A stretch of 64,000 nucleotides of DNA from Skermanella mucosa (GCF_016765655.2 NZ_CP086108.1:124001-188000); one strand, 5' to 3'; positions 43,587-53,173 are shown, counted from the first letter of the stretch. The notes: generated by a model from the letters alone, not told the origin. Numbers and translations are program-made.

Positions 43587-45076
43587 CCGCCCTCTCCCTC
43601 TCGGCGGGGCAGGGAATCGAGCTTGCCCTCCAGGCTCGGCACGCCGGTCAGGACGCCCCGGAAGTTCAGCAGCTGCGGCCCGACGCGCATGCCATTGGGG
43701 AAAAGCTGGAACTCGCGGATCGCGAGCTCGTGGATGCCGGACCGTTTCTTGACCACCGAGATCGCCTTGCGGACCTCGCCGCCCGCCTCGAAGAACCGCA
43801 GGAGCACGACGGTGTCGCTGATGAAGGACAGGTCCACCGGGTTCTCGACGTTGCCGACGATGCCCTGCTGGGCCAGGATCAGGATGGTCACGACGCCGCG
43901 GTTGTTCAGATAGTTCAGCAGCTCGTGCAGCTGGAGGATCAGCGCGGTCTCCTCCGGCATGGTGTTGATGTAGGAGTTGAGGCTGTCGATCACGACGACG
44001 CGCGCGTCGAAGTCCTCCACCTCCCGGCGGACCTGCCAGACGAACTCGCCGGGCGAAACGCGCGATGGGCTGGCCCGATGCCAGCCGAGCTGCCCGGAGT
44101 CGACAGGCCCCGCGATATCGATCTCCAGGGAGGCGCTGCGGTCGGACAGGGTGTCGAACGTCTCGTCGAAGGAGAAATAGGAGGCGTGCTCCCCGGCCCT
44201 GACGGCCGACATCGCGTATTTCAGCGCCAGCGAGGATTTGCCGACGCCCGAAGGGCCGACCAGCATGGTGGTGGTGCCGCGGGTCAGCCCGCCGCCGAGC
44301 AGGTCGTCCAGTTCCTTGAGGCCGCTCGACATGTTGGAAGCCTCGAACCTGACGCCGTGTTCCTGGGATATCAGGCTGGGGAAAACCATCACGTTGCCCG
44401 ACGTGATCGCGAAGTCGTGCCAGCCGCTCTGGTAGTCGGCGCCGCGCATCTTGGCGACGCGCAGCCGGCGGCGGGACGCGCCGTAGGTCCGTTCGATCAT
44501 CTCCAGGGCGATGACGCCGTGCATCAGGCTGTGCAGCTCCTTGCTTCCGAGATGGCTGGTCAGGTCGTCCAGCACCAGCGTGGTGCAGCGGCGGCCCTGC
44601 AGCGCCTGCTTCAGCGCCAGGATCTGCCGGCGATAGCGGAGCTGGTCCTGGGCGATCAGCCGGAGCTCGGACAGGCTGTCGATCACCACGCGGTCGGGCT
44701 TGTCGGCGGCGATGCGGTCGGTGATCAGCCGCATCGTCTCGCCCAGCTCGACCTCGGCCGGGTAGAGCACGGATTGCTGGCGGTCCAGTTCCGCCTCGAT
44801 CGGGATCAGGTCGAACAGGTCGATGCCCTCCAGCGACCAGCCGTGGCTGGCGGCGGAGGCGACAAGCTCCTCGGTGGATTCGGACAGGGTGATGTAGAGC
44901 CCCCGCTCCCCCTTCTCGCGCCCTTCCAGCAGGAACTGGAGGGCGATGGTGGTCTTGCCCGCACCGGGAGCACCCTCCAGCAGGTGCAGCCTGTGGCACG
45001 GCAGGCCACCCCGCAGGATCAGGTCCAGCTCCGGGATACCGGTCTGCAGCTTACTCAACGATACCGGCTCGGGCAC
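43583..45076 (-). CDS. KaiC-like double ATPase
   Basis: This is a 497-residue RecA-fold protein with two KaiC domains. The first has EGAPGAGKTTIALQFLLEG as Walker A (about 33-48) and VVIDSLSELR as Walker B; the second has VGPSGVGKSSLALKYAM and VVVIDSLNSY. The GTG start at 45076 stands six bases after GGGAG. Non-cyanobacterial KaiC proteins usually pair with a histidine kinase and take part in signalling rather than in a circadian clock; the overlapping kinase gene fits that. No kaiA or kaiB gene is present. Confidence 0.93.
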   Translation of the reverse strand: MPEPVSLSKLQTGIPELDLILRGGLPCHRLHLLEGAPGAGKTTIALQFLLEGREKGERGLYITLSESTEELVASAASHGWSLEGIDLFDLIPIEAELDRQQSVLYPAEVELGETMRLITDRIAADKPDRVVIDSLSELRLIAQDQLRYRRQILALKQALQGRRCTTLVLDDLTSHLGSKELHSLMHGVIALEMIERTYGASRRRLRVAKMRGADYQSGWHDFAITSGNVMVFPSLISQEHGVRFEASNMSSGLKELDDLLGGGLTRGTTTMLVGPSGVGKSSLALKYAMSAVRAGEHASYFSFDETFDTLSDRSASLEIDIAGPVDSGQLGWHRASPSRVSPGEFVWQVRREVEDFDARVVVIDSLNSYINTMPEETALILQLHELLNYLNNRGVVTILILAQQGIVGNVENPVDLSFISDTVVLLRFFEAGGEVRKAISVVKKRSGIHELAIREFQLFPNGMRVGPQLLNFRGVLTGVPSLEGKLDSLPRREGEGG

Positions 45077-45325
45077 GCATGACTCCCTGTTCGATCGAAC
45101 GGCCGGGAGGCGCCGTTGCACGGCACGACACCTCCGGATGGATGCAACGGATTGGAAGCTCGATCGGTTCACCGCGGCCGCCGAATTCGGGAAGGCGCTT
45201 CCCGGAGACCTGCAGGCGCCCTGCCCTTTCCGCATTCCAGGACCGCGGTCCCAGGAAAGCCCCGTTTCGGAGAGCAAGGGTTTGTCGTCTTATGTTCCTG
45301 TCGGTTTCAGTATTTCGACATATCC

Positions 45326-45367
45326 AGCCGACTCATCGTGAAACAACTGATTTACGATGAGTCGGCT
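45326..45367. repeat. Perfect 14-bp inverted repeat in a 330-base gap
   Basis: AGCCGACTCATCGT (45326-45339) and its exact complement (45354-45367) are separated by 14 bases. It lies just past the SDR stop (45407) and 250 bases before the KaiC-like start. No T-tract follows on either strand, so a simple terminator is doubtful. The rest of the gap at 45077-45406 shows no gene. Confidence 0.6.
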
Positions 45368-45406
45368 CGGGAAAGCCCCGCACCGATGCGTGCGGGGAGG
45401 GGATGA

Positions 45407-46417
45407 TCAGCGGCGGGAAGTGTTCAGCGCCGCGTGGGCCAGGAATCCCAGCCCGCCGACCAATGCCACGCCGGCGGCGAAAGCCGTGGCCCGCGCGGCT
45501 CCGCCGCTGGAGGTCAGGCGCAGATGGTGGCGCGGCAGGCCGAAGCGGCCGCGCATGCGGTGCCGGCCGGGCACCGTCCCGAACAGGTTGTCGGGACGGC
45601 CGGGTGCGTCCGGCTCGGCCGTGAGCTGACCCTCGACCGCGTTGTCGGCCAGATAGTGGTCGGCGAAACCGGGCAGCGCGTAGTTGCCCAGGATCGCCTG
45701 CATGGCGGATGCGCCCAGCCAGACCTCCCGCTCCGGCCGGTCCGCGACCCGGACGACGGCGCGGCCGATGTCCTCCGGCTGGAAGATCTTGCCCATGGGC
45801 CGCGCGCGGCGGGGCATGTGGCTGCGCGCCCAGTCGAACTGCGGCGTGTTGACCGCCGGAAGCTGGACCATCGAGACCCTGACGCCGCTGCCGTCATGGA
45901 TCAGCTCCGAGCGGAGCCCGTCGATGAAGCCGCGGATCGCGGCCTTGGCGCCGCAATAGGCCGCCTGGAGCGGGATCGAGCGGTATGCCAGGGCCGACCC
46001 GATCTGGATGATCGTCCCGCGATTTCGCCTGGACATGTGGCGCAGCGCCGCCTGGATGCCGAAGGCCGAGCCGAGATACGTCACCTCCGTCACCCGGCGC
46101 AGCTCCTCCGGCGTCAGGTCGCGGACCCGCCCGAACACGGTGACCATGGCGTTGTTGACCCACACGTCGATCGGCCCCAGCGCGCGCTCGACCCGGTCGG
46201 CGGCGTCGGCTACCGCCGCCTCGTCCGCGACGTCCAGGGGCAGGACCAGCGCCCGTCCGCCCAGCCGCTCGACCTCGCGGGCGACCTCGTCGAGCGCCTC
46301 CTTCGACCGGGCGATCAGGCCGATCGAGGCGCCCCGTTCGGCGGCGAAGGCGAGGGCGATGGCACGGCCGATGCCGGCGGACGCGCCGGTCACGCAGACG
46401 ACGGGGGCGGTTTCCAT
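45407..46417 (-). CDS. Short-chain dehydrogenase/reductase with C-terminal membrane anchor
   Basis: This is a 336-residue SDR. The cofactor loop is VTGASAGIG, the NNAG motif reads NNAMV and the active site is IGSALAYRSIPLQAAYCGAK (Ser, Tyr, Lys). After the catalytic domain (about 1-250) a polar linker leads to a hydrophobic tail, ATAFAAGVALVGGLGFLAHA (about 309-328), likely a TM anchor. The extra 80 residues match a subset of SDRs in proteobacteria acting on lipids or aldehydes. Substrate not identified. Monocistronic; GAAAGAGGTCC is near the ATG. Confidence 0.88.
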   Translation of the reverse strand: METAPVVCVTGASAGIGRAIALAFAAERGASIGLIARSKEALDEVAREVERLGGRALVLPLDVADEAAVADAADRVERALGPIDVWVNNAMVTVFGRVRDLTPEELRRVTEVTYLGSAFGIQAALRHMSRRNRGTIIQIGSALAYRSIPLQAAYCGAKAAIRGFIDGLRSELIHDGSGVRVSMVQLPAVNTPQFDWARSHMPRRARPMGKIFQPEDIGRAVVRVADRPEREVWLGASAMQAILGNYALPGFADHYLADNAVEGQLTAEPDAPGRPDNLFGTVPGRHRMRGRFGLPRHHLRLTSSGGAARATAFAAGVALVGGLGFLAHAALNTSRR

Positions 46418-46515
46418 GATGGACCTCTTTCGGCGGCAGGATGAACGTTATCCAGCCAACCCCCGGCGGGTCGCCGAGTTCCAACGGACTTCCCCGGCCG
46501 GCCGGCCGGCGCCGC

Positions 46516-49023
46516 TCAGCCGCTCCCCGCGTCCGCGCCGGCGGTCAGCAGCGACGCGACGGAGTCCTTCAGGACGGCGGCGCTGACCGGCTTGACCAGG
46601 ACCGGCGCCTTGGACCAGCGTTCGCCCGGCCCGCTGACGGAGTCGTATCCAGTGCAGAACAGGAACGGCACCCCCATGCCGTCCAGGATGGAGGCGACGG
46701 GGAACGAGGGCTGGCCGAACAGGTTGACGTCCAGGACGGCGGCATCGGGCCGGGTGGTCCGCGCCAGGTCGATGGCCTCCTGCAGGCGTCCGACCGGCCC
46801 GAGCACGCGATAGCCCGCGGCTTCCAGTTCCCGGGCGATCGCCGCGGCGGTCAGCGCCTCGTCCTCCACGACCATCACGGCGGCGTTCCTCACGGCCTTC
46901 CGGAGCTGGTCGTTGGCCGGCCGGGGAACCGGAGCGGTCGGCGCCCGCACGCCGCTCGTCTGGAAACAGTCCGGCGGAAGCACCATGCGCAGGCAAAGGC
47001 CGGTCCGGCGCCAGTCGCGGAACAGTTCTCCCCGGAGCTGGCCCTTGACCGTCCGGTCGGTCACGAAGGTCCCGAAGCTCGACCGCGTCGGAGCGGACAC
47101 CGGCGGTCCCCCCTCCTCCCGCCAATCGACGACGAGCCTGCGGCTTGCCGGTTCGATGGACCAGGATATCGTGACCCGCCCGCCGGGAGCGGAGAGCGCG
47201 CCGTGCTTGGCGGCGTTGGTCACCAGCTCGTGAAGCACGATCGATACCGCCTGCGCGGCCTCCGCCACGATGGAGACCGGCGTTCCCGACAGGCTGGTGC
47301 GCCTGTCGCCGGCGAGCGCCTCCACTTCGGCCTGCACCATCGCCTCCAGGTCGGCGCCCGACCAGCGGGTCGTGGCAAGCAGGTTATGGACGCGCGCCGT
47401 CGCCGCGATGCGGCCCTGGACGGCCTCGACGAACTGGGCCGGATCGTCGGACCGGCTCAGCTGCATGATGGACTGGACGACGGCCAGGGCGTTCTTGGCG
47501 CGGTGATCCACTTCGCGCATCAGCAGATGCAGGCTCGCCTCGGCCTCCTTGCGCTCCGTCAGGTCGGCGGCCATGGTGACCACCAGCCGCCGGTTCAGGC
47601 TGTCACGGCCGATCTTGGCGGAGCGGAACGACCATACCCGCGTGCGGCCGTCCGCCGTGCGGACCTGGAACTCCCCCTCGTCGATCGGCCGGCCGAGCGT
47701 CAGCATCCGTTCGATGCCGAAGGTCCTGCCCCGCCCTTCCGAGCCGAAGGCGCGTTCCTCCCAGTCGCCCAGGGTGGCGATCTCTTCGCGCGAGTAGCCG
47801 GTCGCCTCGAGCAGCGTCCGGCTCACATGCACGATGTCCCCGCCTTCCGCATGCACGATGATCGGAAAGGGAGCCCCCTCCACCACGCGCCGCAGGCGGG
47901 CCTCGCTCTCGATCAGGGCGGCCTCGCGCTTGCCGATCAGATCGGCCGCGTCCCGCAGCGCGTCGCCCATCGCCTCGACCTCCACGACGCCCCGGCCCGG
48001 GACGACGACCGGGCGGCCGGCGCCGAGCGCCATGGCGGCCTGGCCGAGCTCGACGATCTGGCGTGCCAACCGGCGGCCCACGAACAGGGCGGTGCCGAGC
48101 CCGATGAGGAAGAAGAGCGCGCCGCCGCCCGCGAACAGCGCCAGGGTCCGGCGCCAGGGCGCCGCCACCACGGATTCGGGGACGCTGACCCCGACCATCC
48201 AGCCGGATACGCGGGTCCGCTGGTAGGCTTGCAGCGACGAGACGCCGTCCAGGTTCTGCGCGGACTGGATGGCCCCCGGCATGTTCCTCATCCTGGCCCA
48301 CAGGTCGTCCCGGAGAGGGGTTCCGACGAACTCCTCGGCCCGGTGCGAGCGGCCGATGAGGATGCCGTCGCGGTCGACCAGGCCCGCAACCCAGCCCTCG
48401 GGCAGGCGCTCGGGGGCCAGGATTGCCTGGAGCCGGTCCAGCCCGATGGTCAGGCTGAGGAGATAGCGCGGTTCGCCGCCGCGGGGCACGGGCACGACGA
48501 CGATCAGCACCGGCGACCGGGCGACCGCGCCCATGAGGTGCCCGGAGACCTGCGGCTTCCCGGTCTCGATCGCCCGCCGGTCCACCTCGAAGCTGTCGTT
48601 GCGCGGCAGGGGCGTTCCCCAGGGAACGCGCGTATTGACGAGCTGCTGGCTGGTGAGGTCGCGGACCAGCACATTGGTGCCGAGCAGGTCGCGCACCTGG
48701 GCGGCGCGCGGGTAGAAAGCCTCGAAATCGCCCTCCAGGAGGGTTCCCGACGTCGCCAGGACCTCGGCGCCAGCGATCAGCCGGCCGACTTCGCGGTCGA
48801 TGTCCTCCGCGAGGAGTCTCGCCCTGTCCTGGACCTGCCGGCCGGTCATCTCGGCCTGGTCGTTCGCGTCGCGATAGAGCAGAAGCATGCTGAACAGCGC
48901 GAGCGGCAGGACGCAGGCGGTCACCAGCAGCACCAGCCATGTCCGGACACGGAAAGAAGGCGAAGGACCGGAGGAACGCGGTTGGAAAGACCGGGCGGTT
49001 TCCCCGTCCGAAGTATCAGACAT
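46516..49023 (-). CDS. HWE-type sensor histidine kinase with Cache, HAMP, PAS and receiver
   Basis: This is an 835-residue membrane sensor: TM (about 27-50), Cache-like periplasmic domain (about 55-285), TM (about 290-315), HAMP, PAS with EGAPFPIIVHAEGGDIVHVS, and the HWE kinase with REVDHRAKNALAVVQSIMQL carrying the acceptor His. The ATPase part has ELVTNAAKHGA. A receiver (about 710-825, with VMVVEDEAL and AAVLDVNLFG) is fused to the C-terminus. HWE kinases are typical of alphaproteobacteria; the fused receiver implies an internal phosphorelay or feedback. No cognate output gene adjoins. Ligand unknown. Confidence 0.93.
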   Translation of the reverse strand: MSDTSDGETARSFQPRSSGPSPSFRVRTWLVLLVTACVLPLALFSMLLLYRDANDQAEMTGRQVQDRARLLAEDIDREVGRLIAGAEVLATSGTLLEGDFEAFYPRAAQVRDLLGTNVLVRDLTSQQLVNTRVPWGTPLPRNDSFEVDRRAIETGKPQVSGHLMGAVARSPVLIVVVPVPRGGEPRYLLSLTIGLDRLQAILAPERLPEGWVAGLVDRDGILIGRSHRAEEFVGTPLRDDLWARMRNMPGAIQSAQNLDGVSSLQAYQRTRVSGWMVGVSVPESVVAAPWRRTLALFAGGGALFFLIGLGTALFVGRRLARQIVELGQAAMALGAGRPVVVPGRGVVEVEAMGDALRDAADLIGKREAALIESEARLRRVVEGAPFPIIVHAEGGDIVHVSRTLLEATGYSREEIATLGDWEERAFGSEGRGRTFGIERMLTLGRPIDEGEFQVRTADGRTRVWSFRSAKIGRDSLNRRLVVTMAADLTERKEAEASLHLLMREVDHRAKNALAVVQSIMQLSRSDDPAQFVEAVQGRIAATARVHNLLATTRWSGADLEAMVQAEVEALAGDRRTSLSGTPVSIVAEAAQAVSIVLHELVTNAAKHGALSAPGGRVTISWSIEPASRRLVVDWREEGGPPVSAPTRSSFGTFVTDRTVKGQLRGELFRDWRRTGLCLRMVLPPDCFQTSGVRAPTAPVPRPANDQLRKAVRNAAVMVVEDEALTAAAIARELEAAGYRVLGPVGRLQEAIDLARTTRPDAAVLDVNLFGQPSFPVASILDGMGVPFLFCTGYDSVSGPGERWSKAPVLVKPVSAAVLKDSVASLLTAGADAGSG

Positions 49024-49159
49024 CAGCCCTCGAATTCCGCATCAGCTCTCACCGCCGATCTATTTCGCCATGCCATGTCACGGCACAGATTTCAGGTGGC
49101 CATTATACTCGCGGAGGCTACTATAAAGCCCGACGCAAAGGGGTAAATAGTTAATCTGC

Positions 49160-49200
49160 AAAAACAAGGCCCGCCGCCGGAGAACTCCGCGCGGCGGGCC
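49160..49200 (-). terminator. Rho-independent terminator for phoX
   Basis: GGCCCGCCGC (49168-49177) pairs with GCGGCGGGCC (49191-49200); on the minus strand the stem is followed by TTGTTTTTG. It starts six bases after the PhoX stop. Confidence 0.85.
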
Positions 49201-49205
49201 CCGGT

Positions 49206-51206
49206 TCAGCTTCCGACCGGGCCGCCGTCCTGCTTGGTGACGACCACCACCGACGGCCGCGGCGGCATGCCGGGCTGGAAGTCGGGCCAGCGGGTCAGCG
49301 GGTTCGCCAAGGTGGAGTTCTCGCCCTCCGCGGGGTGCTGCACGGCCAGGAACAGCGTCTTCCCGTCGGGCGTGAACTCCGGCCCGCACATTTCCGCCCC
49401 GGCCGGGCAGCCGAAGAAGAACTTCACCAGCGCCCGCCCCGGCCCTTCCAGGTCGCAGGCGTACATGCCGTCCGGGATGCCGTTCTTGGCCTGCGCCTCG
49501 CCCTGGTCGGTCGAGATCCACAGCCGCCCCTGCGGATCGAAGGCGCAGTTGTCCGGCGAGGACAGCCACACGTCCGTGGCCGGATGATAGGCCGCCTTGT
49601 CCTTTTCCGAGGCGGGATTGCCGGCCAGAAGCACATGGTCCCAGCGGAAGGTTTCGGCCGCGTGGTCGGCCTCCCGGCCGGCGCCGCCGGGCGGGATCAA
49701 CTCGACGATCTGGCCGTGGCGGTTCTCGGGGCGCGGGTTGACGGCGTCGACCTGGCTCCCCTTGCGGCGCGTGTTGTTGGTGCACATGACGTAGACGCGG
49801 CCGTTGACCGGGTTGGGCTCGACGTCCTCCGGGCGGTCCATGGGCGTGGCGCCGAGCAGGTCGGCGGCGCGGCGGGTCTCGATCAGCACCTCGGCCTGGC
49901 TCTCGAAGCCGTTGGCCGGGGTCAGCGGTCCCTGCCCGTGGACCAGCGGAAGCCATCTCACGGTGCCGTCGTCGTCGAACTTGGCGACCGACAGGGTCCC
50001 CTCGTCGAGCAGGTCGCGGTTGGCGGCCCGGTCGTCCGGGTCATAGGTGCCCTTGGTGACGAAGCGGTAGAGATAGTCGAACCGCTCGTCGTCGCCCGAG
50101 TACAGCACGACGCGGCCGTCCTTGTTGAGGATGCTGGTCGCGCCTTCGTGCTTGAACCGGCCGAGCGCCGTGCGCTTCACCGGCACGGACGCGGCGTCGT
50201 AGGGGTCGTACTCGGTCATCCAGCCGAACCGGTTGGACTCGTTGGGTTCCTTGCCCAGGTCGAAGCGGTCGGCGGTCTCGTGCCACCAGTAGCGCGACTC
50301 CGCCGAGATCCCGTAGCGTTTGTAGTGCTTGGCCTGCGGCGACGAGTCCGGATCGCCGCCCCCGAAGTAGCCGTTGAAGTTCTCCTCGGAGATCAGGACC
50401 GTGCCCCACGGCGTCTTGCCGCCGGCGCAGTTGTTGAGCACGCCATGGACCGTGGTCCCGTCCGGGTCGGCGTTGGTCCGCATGCGCGGGTGCCCGGCGG
50501 CGGGGCCGGAGATGCGGCAGGCCGTGTCCATGGTGATCCGGCGGGCATAGGGGCTGCCGTCGACCACGGACCAGCGCCCGTTCTCCTTCCTGACCTCGAT
50601 CACGGTATGGCCGTGGGCGGCCATCTCGACCTTGGTTTCCTCCGCCGTGGTGCCGCGCTCCTTCAACTTTCCGTCCGCGCCGGCTTGGAACCAGTCGGCG
50701 AACATCAGCTCCGGCGCCGTGTATTCGTGATTGATGCCGAGAAGCCCGTGTTCGGAACTGTCCGAGCCATGGGGCAGCGGCAGATAGCCGATGTAATCGC
50801 AGTTGTAGCCGAACTGCTTCTCCTGGGCGGCGCCGGTCAGGTTCTTCGGGTCGAACGCCGGCGCGTCCGGCATCACCTTGTCGCCCCAGCGGATCAGCAG
50901 GTCCACGTCGTAGCCGGGAGCCACCTGGTGGGAGTCGAGGATGACATGCCTGGGCTGCGTGAAAGTGAGGGTCGAGGCCCCTTGCGCCGCCGCGTCGGAC
51001 GGCCGCAGCACGCTGCCGGCGGCTCCCGCCGCGAAGGCGGCGCCCAGGGCGGTGGTGGTGCCGAGCAGACCTTTCAGCAGGTCGCGCCGGCCGGTCCGCA
51101 TCCCGGAGACTTCCAGGAACGGGGTATTGGTGGAATCATTGCTGCCGATATCGTCGGAGTCCTCGACGACGATGGGTCCGAAACGCTGGTCCAGGCTTTT
51201 CGCCAT
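49206..51206 (-). CDS. phoX: PhoX family alkaline phosphatase
   Basis: This is a 666-residue protein of the PhoX (DUF839) family, calcium- and iron-dependent monoesterases. A twin-arginine leader is visible after an unusual N-terminal extension: TGRRDLLKGLLGTTTALGAA near residues 38-55. The family segments GLLGINHEYTAPELMF, TACRISGPAAGHPRMRT and VYVMCTNNTRRKG appear in order, and the late PDNCAFDPQGRLWISTDQG fits the propeller. It frees phosphate from organic esters in the periplasm. No convincing Pho box is seen upstream, so phosphate control is unproven. Confidence 0.93.
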   Translation of the reverse strand: MAKSLDQRFGPIVVEDSDDIGSNDSTNTPFLEVSGMRTGRRDLLKGLLGTTTALGAAFAAGAAGSVLRPSDAAAQGASTLTFTQPRHVILDSHQVAPGYDVDLLIRWGDKVMPDAPAFDPKNLTGAAQEKQFGYNCDYIGYLPLPHGSDSSEHGLLGINHEYTAPELMFADWFQAGADGKLKERGTTAEETKVEMAAHGHTVIEVRKENGRWSVVDGSPYARRITMDTACRISGPAAGHPRMRTNADPDGTTVHGVLNNCAGGKTPWGTVLISEENFNGYFGGGDPDSSPQAKHYKRYGISAESRYWWHETADRFDLGKEPNESNRFGWMTEYDPYDAASVPVKRTALGRFKHEGATSILNKDGRVVLYSGDDERFDYLYRFVTKGTYDPDDRAANRDLLDEGTLSVAKFDDDGTVRWLPLVHGQGPLTPANGFESQAEVLIETRRAADLLGATPMDRPEDVEPNPVNGRVYVMCTNNTRRKGSQVDAVNPRPENRHGQIVELIPPGGAGREADHAAETFRWDHVLLAGNPASEKDKAAYHPATDVWLSSPDNCAFDPQGRLWISTDQGEAQAKNGIPDGMYACDLEGPGRALVKFFFGCPAGAEMCGPEFTPDGKTLFLAVQHPAEGENSTLANPLTRWPDFQPGMPPRPSVVVVTKQDGGPVGS

Positions 51207-51401
51207 GGTCTCCCTTTCTCTTTTTTTGTCCGGCCATTCTTGCGGGCCGGCACGGACAGGCTAGCCCTGGCCGGGCCGGCTGTCATCCGTTCAGGCGGAT
51301 CAAGCACTTAAGGACAGCGGGTTTCGCCGGGGCGAAGCATGCCCATATGTACGGGGCGGCACGCGCAGGGCGGCCCCAAGGCGTGCCGTCCGGGAGAAAG
51401 C

Positions 51402-52472
51402 ATGGGACTGATCTTCGATGCCGGTTCGGACCCTCAGCGCCGCGCCTTCGCGGAGCGGGCCGTCCTGCGCCAATGGCTCCGGCATCCCGAGATGGCGCAA
51501 CGGTACGGCGACGAGGGCCGCAAGCGCTGCGTCGAGGACATGCAGTACACGCTTCTGTACCTGGAAGCCGCCACCAGCACCGGCAGCCTGGAGCTGTTCC
51601 GGAACTACACGGAATGGCTTCGCTCGATCTTCATCTGCCACAACCTCGACGTCGCGGACCTGGCCGGGACGCTGGAATCGCTTCTGGAGATCTTCACCGA
51701 GCGCGGCGACGTGCTGCAGGCCGAGTACCTGACCGATTCCCTGCGGCTGATGGACAGCATGGAGGACGTTCCGGCGAGCCGGATCGCGGAGAACAATCCC
51801 CACAAGGCCCTGGCGACCGGGTACCTGAAGCTGCTGCTCGACCAGGACCGGCAGGGCGCCACCGACCTGATCATCAACGCCGCCGACACCGGCATTCCCC
51901 TGACCGACCTCTACCTGAACGTCCTCCAGCCCTGCCTGCACGAGGTTGGCCGGCTGTGGACGACCGGGCAGCTCACCATCCCGCAGGAGCATTACGTCAC
52001 GACGGCCACCCAGGCGATCCTGGCCCAGCTGCAACCCTATGCCGCGTGCCGGCCTGGCAACGGATCTGGCAACGGTCGGCGCCTCCTGGCCGTCAGCATC
52101 GACGGGGACCTGCATCAGATCGGCATCCAGGTGGTCGGCGACGTCTTCACCCTGAACGGCTGGGAAACCACCCATCTCGGCGCCAGCGTCCCGGTCGGCG
52201 ACATCGTCAGGGTCGTGCGGGCTCAGAAGCCGGAGCTGCTGGCCCTGTCCGTCACCATCGCCCCGAACCTGCCCAAGGCCGCCGCCCTGATCCAGGCCCT
52301 GCGGGCCGATCCGGAATGCGGCGGCACCCGGATCATCGTCGGCGGCTATCCCTTCAACCGCTGCCCCGACCTGTGGAAGCGGATCGGCGCCGACGGTTAT
52401 GCCCGCGACGCCGCCGCGGCGGTCGCCTGGGCCGACAAGCGGTTCGCGCTGCCTGGGCAGGACCCGGCATAG
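51402..52472 (+). CDS. Cobalamin (B12)-binding domain protein
   Basis: This is a 356-residue soluble protein. The C-terminal Rossmann-like domain has the corrinoid motif DLHQIG (DxHxxG, His as lower cobalt ligand), followed by GASVPVGDIV, LALSVTI and IIVGGYPF, as in methionine synthase and MtbC/MtaC corrinoid proteins. A helical cap with DLYLNVLQPCLHEVGRLW and PQEHYVTTATQ precedes it. The first 130 residues are an extra helical region. It could carry a methyl group or work as a light/B12 sensor; no methyltransferase or MerR helix is fused. GGGAGAAAG precedes the ATG. It converges with the mtoX/SCO pair. Confidence 0.87.
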   Translation: MGLIFDAGSDPQRRAFAERAVLRQWLRHPEMAQRYGDEGRKRCVEDMQYTLLYLEAATSTGSLELFRNYTEWLRSIFICHNLDVADLAGTLESLLEIFTERGDVLQAEYLTDSLRLMDSMEDVPASRIAENNPHKALATGYLKLLLDQDRQGATDLIINAADTGIPLTDLYLNVLQPCLHEVGRLWTTGQLTIPQEHYVTTATQAILAQLQPYAACRPGNGSGNGRRLLAVSIDGDLHQIGIQVVGDVFTLNGWETTHLGASVPVGDIVRVVRAQKPELLALSVTIAPNLPKAAALIQALRADPECGGTRIIVGGYPFNRCPDLWKRIGADGYARDAAAAVAWADKRFALPGQDPA

Positions 52473-52498
52473 GGCGCCCTGCCCTTCAGCGACGCCCC

Positions 52499-53161
52499 TC
52501 AGTGACGCGCCGCCTCCTCCAGCATCAGCGTGCGGACGTCGGCCAGCACCAGCCGGGGGTCCAGGAAGTCCAGGCTGTAGATGTTGCGGACGCGCCGCTC
52601 GCCGTCGATCAGGTAGACCCGGAGCTGATGGGCCAGCGGCCCGTTGGGGTCGTCCGGGTCGGCCTTGCGCAGCACCCGCTGGTCGTAGGCGGCCAGGATC
52701 TTCTCCAGCTCCCCCTTGTCGCGGGCGGTCAGGAACCGCCAGTCGGCGCCCCGGGGGACCCGCAGCGCCCGGGCTTCGGCGGCCATGACCTCCGGCGTGT
52801 CGTGGTCGGGGTCGAAGCTCATGGTGACCAGCCGCACCCCGGCGGACAGGGCCGAGTCGGCGGCCGTGGCCTCGTGCAGGTCGCGCATCATCGCGGTGCC
52901 GAGCGGGCAGACGTCGCCGCACCGGGTATAGATGAAGCTCAGGACCATGACCTTGCCGGCCATCAGGTCGTGCAGGCCGCGCACCGCCCCCGTCTCGTCC
53001 AGGGCGGTGCCGTCCGCCGCCGGGGCGAGCGGCGGCAGGCGGTAGGTTCCCGGCTTCGGCGGATCGTAGTCGAACCCGCCGGGATGGTGCCCGGGATCGG
53101 CCGACGCCGACGCCGCGAACAGGAAGAGGGCGAGACCCAGGGGAAGGACCGGCGCGCGCAC
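52499..53161 (-). CDS. SCO1/SenC family copper chaperone
   Basis: This is a 220-residue periplasmic thioredoxin-fold protein. A signal peptide (MRAPVLPLGLALFLFAASAS, about 1-20) leads to a mature domain with the copper ligands of SCO: CGDVCP near residue 81 and the late His in LAHQLRVYLID. SCO proteins deliver copper to cytochrome oxidase, but here the gene is 12 bases after a methanethiol-oxidase-like gene, whose enzyme is copper-dependent. It probably matures that enzyme. Confidence 0.9.
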   Translation of the reverse strand: MRAPVLPLGLALFLFAASASADPGHHPGGFDYDPPKPGTYRLPPLAPAADGTALDETGAVRGLHDLMAGKVMVLSFIYTRCGDVCPLGTAMMRDLHEATAADSALSAGVRLVTMSFDPDHDTPEVMAAEARALRVPRGADWRFLTARDKGELEKILAAYDQRVLRKADPDDPNGPLAHQLRVYLIDGERRVRNIYSLDFLDPRLVLADVRTLMLEEAARH

Positions 53162-53173
53162 GGCGCTCCCCGC

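Noticed and set aside
40534-44999. Very long minus-strand frames overlapping the BrkB, kinase and KaiC-like genes
   Set aside because: Only the parts with recognised domains are kept; the extensions run through neighbouring genes in another frame and read as Arg/Pro/Gly-rich sequence.
51241-51300. Possible Pho box (CTGTCATCCG) upstream of phoX
   Set aside because: Only one half-site is present, it points away from the gene and the second 7-bp half at the required spacing is missing.
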